From positions 1-21,969 of the IMG/VR virus record IMGVR_UViG_3300042518_001233: a DNA stretch of 21,969 bases, one strand, 5' to 3'. The translations under genes were made by a program, and so were the position numbers. Within the stretch, counting starts at the first letter, position 1. The number at the start of each line of letters is the position of its first letter. The notes beneath the pieces are model-generated. The model had not been told where the DNA came from, did not search any database, and saw only the letters and a program-made list of their open reading frames with translations. Of this stretch, positions 12,745 to 20,200 are shown piece by piece. This DNA comes from a virus.

Positions 12745-14232
12745 ATGGCAACTCTCACTAAAGGCAAAACATTCGTAAACGGGGAACTCGTCACCCCTGC
12801 CAACCTCCACCAGATGGTCGATGCCGCCACCGTCGCCAACATTGTCAACGCCGACATCGCCGCCGCCGCTGCTATTGCCGACACGAAACTTGCGCAGATC
12901 ACCACGGCAGGGAAGGTAGCCAACTCGGCAACCACTGCTACAAACGCCAGCACGGCCAATGCCATTGTGGCTCGCGATGGAAGCGGGAATTTTTCCGCCG
13001 GAACAATCACGGCCAACTTGACCGGGAATGTGACCGGAAATGCCAGCACAGCAACGACAGCAACGACAGCGGCGGCCTGCTCTGGAAATGCCGCTACGGC
13101 AACAACTCTGCAAACGGCCCGCACCATCAATGGTGTCTCTTTTAATGGGTCGGCCAATATCACCGTCACCGCCGCGCCGGACTCGCACACCCACGGGAAT
13201 ATCACCAATTTAGGTGCCATCGGAACGACTGCTGGCTTGCCAATCATTACTGGAACAAGCGGAGTCCTCCAAGCGGGCTCCTTTGGCTCGGCTGTTGGGT
13301 CGTTTTGCCAAGGTAGCGACAGCCGCCTTTCCGACTCCCGCACGCCGACCGATGGGTCTGTCACCGACGCTAAAGTCTCTGCTACGGCGGCAATCGCCGA
13401 TACGAAGCTCGCCACGATAAGCACATCAGGCAAAGTATCTAACTCCGCTACAACAGCTACAAATGCAAATACGGCCAACGCTATCGTGGCTCGGGATGGC
13501 AGCGGAAATTTTAGCGCAGGCACCATCACGGCCAGCTTGTCCGGCAACGCTACTACAGCGACCACCCTGCAAACAACTCGCACAATCAACGGCGTCGAAT
13601 TTAATGGCGGTGCAAACATTACCATTACGGCCGACCCTAACTCGCACACGCATGATGACCGCTACTATACTGAAACAGAGGTAAATACTCTGCTTACAGA
13701 TAAGCAGAAGATCAATGGCAAAATTTCATCTGGATTAAATTGGAATACGAACCAGGGAATTTTGTTTAATATACCAGAAAATGTTCAAAGGATATGTTTA
13801 GTAGTTGAAGATTGGTCTCATAACACTGCCGGACAAGGAATTGTTTTAGTTGGAACAACGACAGCAGGAATACTTAATGCGCAAGGTCCAATTATTGTAT
13901 ACCCATACTTTAATAATGTCAATAATGTTGAATCCTTTCAAGGGTTTGCAATTACAGGGAGAGCTAATACAACTGCAAACCATGCGGGAGTTTTTGATTT
14001 TTTTATAGGCAAAAACCCTGATTATTATCTTAATAATAATTTACCTGTTAATAGATTATTTTGTAGATCAAATTTACAACAATATACTGGAGGCACTTTT
14101 ACATCTACATTATTAAATGGAGCTGGTTTTGTTGATATCCCCGGCGTTCTAAATCAAATTTTACTAAGACCTTTTTATGGATCGACAAATCCAGGGTCCC
14201 GCGTGTCGGCCACTTTATACTACTATTACTAA
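12745..14232 (+). CDS. Tail fibre with duplicated shaft and AT-rich C-terminal head
   Basis: A 495-residue fibre. The N-terminus (MATLTKGKTFVNGELVTPAN, then ANIVNADIAAAAAIADTKL) is a known fibre opening ('NIVNADIxxxAAIAxTKL'). Residues 44-150 and 217-303 are a duplicated shaft unit, each with VARDGSGNFSAGTITA, TINGVxFNG and SHTH. Between them is the motif GSDSRLSDSRTPTDGS. Residues 301-320 (HTHDDRYYTETEVNTLL) are a common pre-head linker. The last about 180 residues (from about 320) are aromatic- and Asn-rich (NNVNNVESF, TLYYYY), coded by DNA of only about 34% GC. This is probably the receptor-binding head, acquired from elsewhere. No Shine-Dalgarno site. Confidence 0.8.
   Translation: MATLTKGKTFVNGELVTPANLHQMVDAATVANIVNADIAAAAAIADTKLAQITTAGKVANSATTATNASTANAIVARDGSGNFSAGTITANLTGNVTGNASTATTATTAAACSGNAATATTLQTARTINGVSFNGSANITVTAAPDSHTHGNITNLGAIGTTAGLPIITGTSGVLQAGSFGSAVGSFCQGSDSRLSDSRTPTDGSVTDAKVSATAAIADTKLATISTSGKVSNSATTATNANTANAIVARDGSGNFSAGTITASLSGNATTATTLQTTRTINGVEFNGGANITITADPNSHTHDDRYYTETEVNTLLTDKQKINGKISSGLNWNTNQGILFNIPENVQRICLVVEDWSHNTAGQGIVLVGTTTAGILNAQGPIIVYPYFNNVNNVESFQGFAITGRANTTANHAGVFDFFIGKNPDYYLNNNLPVNRLFCRSNLQQYTGGTFTSTLLNGAGFVDIPGVLNQILLRPFYGSTNPGSRVSATLYYYY
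12874..13194 (+). repeat. Fibre shaft duplication, copy 1
   Basis: Codes for residues 44-150 of the fibre. It shares with copy 2 (13393-13653) the blocks IADTKLA, NSATTATNA, VARDGSGNFSAGTIT and TINGV. Copy 1 is longer by about 20 residues (an extra Thr/Ala-rich GNASTATTATTAAACSG run). The protein repeat is much better kept than the DNA, so the duplication is old. Confidence 0.8.
13393..13653 (+). repeat. Fibre shaft duplication, copy 2
   Basis: Codes for residues 217-303, the shorter second copy of the shaft unit at 12874-13194. It leads straight into the SHTHDDRYYT linker before the AT-rich head. Confidence 0.8.
13681..14220. other. AT-rich island coding for the fibre head
   Basis: Hand count of nine 60-base lines gives 186 G or C in 540 (34%), against 55-68% in backbone lines. 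Codons such as TTA, ATA and AAT are frequent here and rare elsewhere. The change starts just after the DDRYYTETEVN linker, so the switch matches a domain border. This points to transfer of a receptor-binding domain. Confidence 0.85.
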
Positions 14233-14237
14233 ACACT

Positions 14238-16013
14238 ATGGGTAAAAAGAAAAAATCCAAACAACAAGCGCCGCCGCCGCCACCGCAGCCGCGAGACCTC
14301 GCCGCTGAAATGGCGCAAATTTCCGCAGCTGCCCAAGCCAATGCCCAAGCGCAAGCTGACACCACCGTCGATACCGCAGGCCGCCTCAGCGACCAAGCCA
14401 TCGAGAACACCGGCAAAATAGCCAAGAAGCTCAAAGACAGCGCCTACACCAAAGCGGCAAACCAAAACCTCCGCGATGCCGGAACATCCTCCGCCCAGCT
14501 CGGGCAAAGCTCTGACCAAATTGGGCAAGTCGCCGACCGCGTAGCCGCTTACAACGACCCCGCCCAAGATCGGCTGAACCAGATGGCCATGGGGCAGCTC
14601 TATCGCCCCGACCAGATTTCCTCTCAGGCTGTCGCCGCCGACCAAGTGACCGGCTCTCGCGTTGCTAATGTGGGCCAGATGGACTACGCCCGCCTCGGGC
14701 AAGTTGCCAATGTGCAAGGCCCCGCAGGCTACGCAGCCGATCAAGTCCAAGCACAGCGCATCGACGCCGCGCAAGCCGGACCCGTCGATAGTGTATCTTC
14801 TAACAACATCCGCGCCAGCGCCGCAGAGCGCGGCCTTATGAATGAAGCCCGAGGCAATGGGCTCCTCGGCCAACTGGAAGGCCAAGCCGCCAACGACCTC
14901 GCCCTCGGCCGCTCCCTCTCCGCCGAGCAATCCCGCGACGCCACCCAATCCGCCCGAGCGGCCGCGTCAGCCCGTGGCCTCGGCCTCGGCCAGTCTGCCA
15001 TGGCCGCAGAGCTTTTAAATCGTGACCGCTTCGCTACCCAGCGCGAAGCCGAACGCCGAGGATTTGCCAGCAATGTCGCCCAGCAAGGCGTCGGCATACG
15101 CCAAGCCGCCAACCAAGCCTACATGGGCAGGCAGGACGCCAACGCAGGACGGGCACTTCAAGCCGATCTCGCCAACCAATCCGCCGGTCTTAATCTTGGC
15201 CAAACAAACGCCCAGCTCTTACAGCAAAGCCGCCTCGCCAACCAATCTGCCGGTCTCCAGGCGCAGCAAAACAACCAAGCCGCCAACGCCCGAGCCCTTG
15301 AATTTGCGCAGCAGGGCGGGCTTCAAGCCTCCATGGCAAACCAGCAAGCCGGGCTCTCCCAAGCCTCCGAACAGGCCCGCCTGCAACAAACCGCCATTGG
15401 CGCGTCCTACGACGCATCCCAACAGGCCGCCATGGCCGATGCAGGCTACGCCCAGCAGGCCAACCTCTCAAACCAAAACGCCAACCTCAACGCCGCCCAA
15501 TACAACAGCAGCCAAAACCTCGCCGCCCAGCAGGCGAACCAATCGGCAAACTACAACGCCAACTACGCGAACCAAAATTTCCTGCAAGGAGTCGCCAGCC
15601 AGAACTTCAACCAATTCAGCGGCCAGCAAAGCATGCTCGGCAGTCTCTACGGCCAGCAAGCAGGCATCGCGCAAAACCAATACGCCAACAACCTCGGCCT
15701 CGCCCAAGCCAATGTCGCCCTCGACCCCTACCAACGCGCCCTCGGCAGCAACATCCCTATAGCCAGCCAAGGCAACGCCGCCTCGATGATCGGCCAGAGC
15801 TTCAACGGCACCATGGGCTACGGCTCCGACCTCTACAACACGAACCTCAACATGGGTGCCAGCATTTACAACACCTACAACACCAACCAAGCCGCTCTCA
15901 AGGCCGCGCAGATCACCGGCGGAGCAAGCAGTAATGCAGGCTGGATGGCTATGCTCGGCGGAGCAGCCCAAGGCGCAGGTGCGCTCGGTGGAGGTTATCT
16001 TGCAGGAAGGTAA
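14238..16013 (+). CDS. Putative internal/ejection protein with 11-residue helical repeats
   Basis: A 591-residue protein. It opens with a basic patch and Pro run (MGKKKKSKQQAPPPPPQPRD), followed by long Ala/Gln-rich helices. Residues 311-450 carry a motif xANQxAxL at 311, 333, 366, 410, 432 and 443, all spaced by multiples of 11, which suggests a hendecad right-handed coiled coil. Residues 567-588 are Gly/Ala-rich and hydrophobic (MAMLGGAAQGAGALGGGYL), possibly membrane-active. Size, composition and place (after hub and fibre, before the giant protein) recall podovirus internal core proteins that form a trans-envelope channel (T7 gp14-16, P22 gp7/16/20). No sequence family is recognised, so the role is inferred. 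Confidence 0.55.
   Translation: MGKKKKSKQQAPPPPPQPRDLAAEMAQISAAAQANAQAQADTTVDTAGRLSDQAIENTGKIAKKLKDSAYTKAANQNLRDAGTSSAQLGQSSDQIGQVADRVAAYNDPAQDRLNQMAMGQLYRPDQISSQAVAADQVTGSRVANVGQMDYARLGQVANVQGPAGYAADQVQAQRIDAAQAGPVDSVSSNNIRASAAERGLMNEARGNGLLGQLEGQAANDLALGRSLSAEQSRDATQSARAAASARGLGLGQSAMAAELLNRDRFATQREAERRGFASNVAQQGVGIRQAANQAYMGRQDANAGRALQADLANQSAGLNLGQTNAQLLQQSRLANQSAGLQAQQNNQAANARALEFAQQGGLQASMANQQAGLSQASEQARLQQTAIGASYDASQQAAMADAGYAQQANLSNQNANLNAAQYNSSQNLAAQQANQSANYNANYANQNFLQGVASQNFNQFSGQQSMLGSLYGQQAGIAQNQYANNLGLAQANVALDPYQRALGSNIPIASQGNAASMIGQSFNGTMGYGSDLYNTNLNMGASIYNTYNTNQAALKAAQITGGASSNAGWMAMLGGAAQGAGALGGGYLAGR
15168..15587 (+). repeat. Hendecad (11-residue) repeat array
   Basis: Codes for residues 311-450 of the 14238 protein. 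The copies LANQSAGL, LANQSAGL, MANQQAGL, LSNQNANL, QANQSANY and YANQNFLQ start at 311, 333, 366, 410, 432 and 443; the gaps 22, 33, 44, 22 and 11 are all multiples of 11. An 11-residue period is three helical turns and marks right-handed coiled coils. Confidence 0.8.
16004..16010 (+). promoter_or_regulatory. Shine-Dalgarno site (AGGAAGG)
   Basis: AGGAAGG lies inside the last codons of the 14238 gene, 5 bases before the ATG at 16016. It fixes the start of the Gly-rich 185-residue protein and suggests translation coupling. Confidence 0.7.
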
Positions 16014-16015
16014 AA

Positions 16016-16573
16016 ATGTATAACTCCTTCAATACTCCTGCATGGGCTATTGTTGCCTCCAAGCAACCCCAGCCCGCCCAGCAATCCTCGCAATCTAATC
16101 CTATGATGGGAGCCGCCACCGGCATCGGCATGAAATATGCCACCGGAGGAAGCAGCGGAGCAAGTAGCGGCGGAGCGAGTGGTATAGGCGGAGGGTGGGC
16201 AGGAGTGCCTGGAGGCGTTGTAAACGGAGTCATGGCCGGGCACTATATTTCACAAACAGACCCCAACCTATCTAACCAAAAGGACGGGTTTGGCAAAAAT
16301 TGGCAAGATCGCCGAGCCTATGTTGGGGGGGCAATTACGGGCGGCGTCATGGGTTACTATGGACTTGGAGCACTTGCCGGGCCAGCCACTATTACAGCCA
16401 GTAAATTTATGGAACCCGCCACCCGCGCCGCTATTAAGTGGGGCGACTCTTGGGGCGGAGCAGGCGGAGCTCTCATGCTGGATCCTATCGGTGCCGTCGC
16501 CAGCGGCAAATACTCCGGCGGCGAACTCCTCAAAGGCGCTGCCCTCGGCCCATTCACCAAAGTCTTTAAATAA
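16016..16573 (+). CDS. Gly-rich hydrophobic protein, putative ejection protein
   Basis: A 185-residue protein. After a polar start (MYNSFNTPAWAIVASKQPQP) come two Gly-rich hydrophobic stretches, at about 45-76 (GGSSGASSGGASGIGGG, then VPGGVVNGVMAG) and about 100-125 (YVGGAITGGVMGYYGLGALA). They lack strong charges and could insert in membranes. Its size matches T7 gp14 (196 residues), which goes to the outer membrane during DNA entry, but I see no sequence match I can name. It follows the 14238 gene by 2 bases. Role inferred from size, composition and neighbours. Confidence 0.5.
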   Translation: MYNSFNTPAWAIVASKQPQPAQQSSQSNPMMGAATGIGMKYATGGSSGASSGGASGIGGGWAGVPGGVVNGVMAGHYISQTDPNLSNQKDGFGKNWQDRRAYVGGAITGGVMGYYGLGALAGPATITASKFMEPATRAAIKWGDSWGGAGGALMLDPIGAVASGKYSGGELLKGAALGPFTKVFK

Positions 16574-16594
16574 CCTCAATCCCCTCCCGCTCTC

Positions 16595-17200
16595 ATGTAT
16601 AATCCCCAGCCAGACAACTCAGCGGAAATCCTCAGCCGCGCCAACAACCAAGCCGCCGCCATCCAACTCCAAGGCATGCAGTCCCTCGGCGACAGCTTCG
16701 CCGCCATGGGTGACTCACTCGGTGATGCGTTTTATAAGAGAAACGCTCAAGCCAGGGAAAACGCTGCCAAGGCCGACACCAACTTAGGCACAGCAGAAGC
16801 TCTCGACAGCATCTACGGAAGTTACGGATCGCCGGAACAGCGCCAAGCCTTTCGTGATGGCTTGAATAAAATGTCCGGCAACCAGGATAAAACCTCAGGC
16901 TACATCGCCATGCACGTGCCAACAGCCAACGCGCTTGTCGAACTCAATAAATCCAAGCAGATCGCAGACATCTACGCGGCCAACAATAAAGACCTCGCCG
17001 CAATAAAAGCGGGGAATGCCGCTGAAACCGCTGCTGCCAAAGAACCCAAGCTCGATGCCAACTACGCCAGGCAATTCTACCAATCTCTCATAGGACGTGG
17101 ATACACCCATGAGCAAGCTATTGAGGGAATGAATGCCGGAGGCTTGAGATGGGGGGTCCAATACATTGAGCGTCCAGACCCAATGTGGGGAACGCGCTAA
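16595..17200 (+). CDS. Putative internal virion protein, unknown family
   Basis: A 201-residue, mostly helical, Ala/Asn/Gln-rich protein (MYNPQPDNSAEILSRANNQ, then LQGMQSLGDSFAAMGDSLGD) that ends in a distinct YARQFYQSLIGRGYTHEQAI helix pair and RWGVQYIERPDPMW. The first part looks like a coiled coil (about 8-60). The start MYNPQ recalls MYNSF of the previous gene and MYLVNP of the 10456 gene. No Shine-Dalgarno site; the start is chosen because it is the first ATG after the previous stop. Its position among suspected ejection proteins suggests it is also carried in the virion. Confidence 0.5.
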   Translation: MYNPQPDNSAEILSRANNQAAAIQLQGMQSLGDSFAAMGDSLGDAFYKRNAQARENAAKADTNLGTAEALDSIYGSYGSPEQRQAFRDGLNKMSGNQDKTSGYIAMHVPTANALVELNKSKQIADIYAANNKDLAAIKAGNAAETAAAKEPKLDANYARQFYQSLIGRGYTHEQAIEGMNAGGLRWGVQYIERPDPMWGTR

Positions 17201-17238
17201 TCTCCCGCCCCGCTTGCTCCCCCTCGCTATAATTCAGC

Positions 17239-20200
17239 ATGGCCTCCCTTAACGCCGCTCTCGATTTTCTGGAACGCAAATACGGCAACCCCTCCCAACC
17301 GCCCGCTGGCGATGGGGGCATGGACCCCTCCGCCGCTCCGACCCCGAGACAAGGCGCTCAGATGATAGATTTTGAAACTCCGCTGCCGGATTGGCAATCC
17401 TCCGCCGGTGCCGTGGATATGCCCCCCGAGCAGGATCAAACCATGGTTCCGCTGCAAGATGAAGAGCCCGCCCAAGATTACGCCCCGCAGCGAGTCTCGC
17501 GGGTGGAGCAAGGAGACACATTCAACGCCGCGCTGGATTTCCTGACCCGCAAATACGGCGACCCTCAACAAGCCGCCACCCAGCAAGCCGTCGCTGAAGC
17601 CACCACGCCCACCGAGAATCTCCCCGTCCTCAAGTCCGACCTCGCCAACGCCCTCGGCGTGCTCGATTACCGCGACCCCGAGGAAGGCCAGCGCCGCCAG
17701 CAAGCCGCCGCCCTCGGCGAAATCCTCGGCCTGCCGGAATACGAGAAGGTCCAACTCGGAGCCGCCCCCGTGAACGCCGACGGCACCGTCACCATCCGCC
17801 GCGCCCAGGCTGTAAGCCCCGAGGCCAATGCCGCCGCTGCCAAGCAGCTTGCAAATATGCAGACGATGGCCGCTGGCGAGATGCTCGTCGAAGAATCTCC
17901 CAAGGAAGTCGGCACCCTCCAAGGCATAGCCAACGCCGCGCAGAACGCTTTCGACTCCGCCCGCCAAGCCCTCATGGCCACCGATGGTCTCGATGAGAAC
18001 GACGCCTCACAGATCGCCCGCATCGAATACAACAAAGCCGCCCGCCGCGTCGCCCCAGGCTACGCCGCCTACCAGCAAGCCGAAGGCTGGGATGCAGCCA
18101 AAGCCTTTGCCAAAAATCCCTTTGAAGTCTCGGCCAACATCATCACCGAAGGACTCGCCGGAAGCTGGCCCGCCCTCGCAAGCGGCCTTGCCACAGGTGG
18201 TGCCACTGCGCTTGCGGTCGGTGCCGCTGGATCAGTTGTGCCAGGCGTGGGTAATGTCATCGGCGCAGGCGGTGGGTTCACCGCAGGCATGGTCGGAGGC
18301 ACCGCCGCCGGTTCCTTTGCCACAGAATACGGCAGCAAGATTCTCGAAGAGTTGCAGACCGCCGGGATGAATCCCAAAAATCCCGAGAGCATCGCCAAAT
18401 TCTTTAGCAACGAAACGCTCATGGCTGAGGCAAAGGATGCCGCTTTCAAGAGAGGCGTTCCCGTTGCCGCCTTCGACGCCCTCTCCGCAGGCATCGCCGG
18501 GCGAGTCGGCTCAGTCTTCCGCGCCGCCGCCAAGACCCCTGTCCGCCTCGCCGTCACAGAAGGAGTCATCCAAGGAGGGCTCGGAGGAGCAGGCGAGGTA
18601 GCCGGATCCGTCGCAGCCGGAGACCCAGTAAACCCCAAGGCCGTCTTCGGAGAAGTCATCGGCGAAGTCGGACCAGCCGCCATCGAGATCGCCGCCGGAC
18701 GCCAAGCCGCAGCCCCCGCCGAAGTCCCGCAAAACTTCACCCCCATTTCCTCCCCGGCACCATCCGCCCCCACCGGCCAACCCCCGCGCACCCTCGGCCA
18801 AGTCCGCGCTCCCGAAATCCCCATCGACCAGACCGCCCTCGATGAAGCCTTCGGCTCGACCTTCGCCCCGCCGCCCGAGGTATCAAATGATACCTTCGCC
18901 CCGCCTGCCGCAGTTAACCCACAGGTTAACCCTGCGCCTGCTCCGGTTTCCGACATTCCCCCAACGGCCTCTGCTCCCGTAGCAAGCACACTCACAGCGC
19001 CTGAACCAACAGGCTCACCCGAGTTGATCGCCGGGGAGGGGGCGTCTGTTTCGACGCAGCCTGAGGTAAGTGCCGCGCCAATAGTTGCTCCAAAATTGGA
19101 ACGAACCTCAACTGGAATGCGAATAATTAACCAAGCTGTTGAAGGCGGGGTTAATTTATCAGAACTCAATCTGTTAGAGTCGGCAATTCAACGGTTGGAT
19201 AATCCAGCGGGAACAAAAATCTCAGAAGAAACAACAGCTGAGGCTATCCAGTATCTCCAATACACTCCAGAGGGTAATTCTGTTGTAGAGCACCTTCGCA
19301 CCTTGGCGGCATCTAAAGATAAACGCGATAAAGGGATAAAAATAAGATCAACTGCAATACTAAAAAGCCTTTCTGATCTTTCCCCTTCGCTCGCCCCTAT
19401 TCCCCCGAACACCTCTACGGCCCCAGCCGCCGCAAGTGGAGCGCCTGCATCAACAGGATCACCCGACCTGATCACCGGGGAGGGGGCATCTGTTTCTCCG
19501 ACAGCGGTTCTTCCATCTCCTGAGACTACCCCCGCCGCGCCGGCTCCCCGCCCGTTCTCCGACCTCATGGCAGAGAACATGAAGCGCAAAGGCGAGGCAG
19601 GCTATATCGACCTCGGCGTGGTGCAAGATTTCGGACGGAGCATCTACCAAGCGGGCATGGATTTCGCCGCATGGTCTGGGCGCATGGTGCAGAAGTTTGG
19701 GGAAACCATCCGCGATGTCCTCTCTTCTCTGTGGCAAGCCGTCTCCGGCGGGCAATACTTACCCCAAGCCCGCGAGCGTGGCAGCGTAAACATTTCTCCT
19801 GGCACTGGACCCAAGCCCCGCAAGTTCGGCCAATCCCTCCAAGCCGCCCCCGGCGTTGCGCCCGAAGTCAAATCCCGCCTCACCTCGCTCGACTACGATC
19901 CTGTCTCGAACGCCCAAACCCTCGCCAACGCCCGCGCCCGCATCGACTCCGCAGGCAGCATCGACACCGCTTTCACCGATCTCATGGGCAAGCCCGCCAT
20001 CGAAGGCTGGCAGCCCACCGCCGAGGATTACGCCACCGGCATGGAACTCATGGGGCAACTCCAAAACCGCAGCCGCCATGCCGATGCCGCCTCCATCGCC
20101 AACATGATGGCCACCCGCGCCACCGACCAAGGCCGCGCCATCCAAGCCCTCTCGATGATTGGCCGCCTCGGCCCGCAGGGCATCGAGCTTTTCGCTCAAA

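Noticed and set aside
12745-14232. Diversity-generating retroelement target (Mtd-like fibres were seen)
   Set aside because: No reverse transcriptase, template repeat or C-type lectin-like variable end is visible; only the N-terminal attachment module resembles Mtd.
15022-15762. 246-codon frame overlapping the 14238 gene on the same strand
   Set aside because: Its Thr/Pro/Ser/Lys-only composition is a typical shifted-frame shadow of an Ala/Gln-rich gene, with no start signal.
17228-17233. TATAAT resembling a -10 promoter box
   Set aside because: It lies only 5 bases before the ATG at 17239 and has no TTGACA-like box about 17 bases upstream; the nearest TTGCTC is 8 bases away.
18069-19169. 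Long minus-strand open frame (366 codons) and similar ones at 8697-9758, 12714-13649 and 1770-2771
   Set aside because: They mirror real plus-strand genes. GC-rich codon use leaves few stops on the opposite strand; the translations show no family motifs and no gene-like starts.
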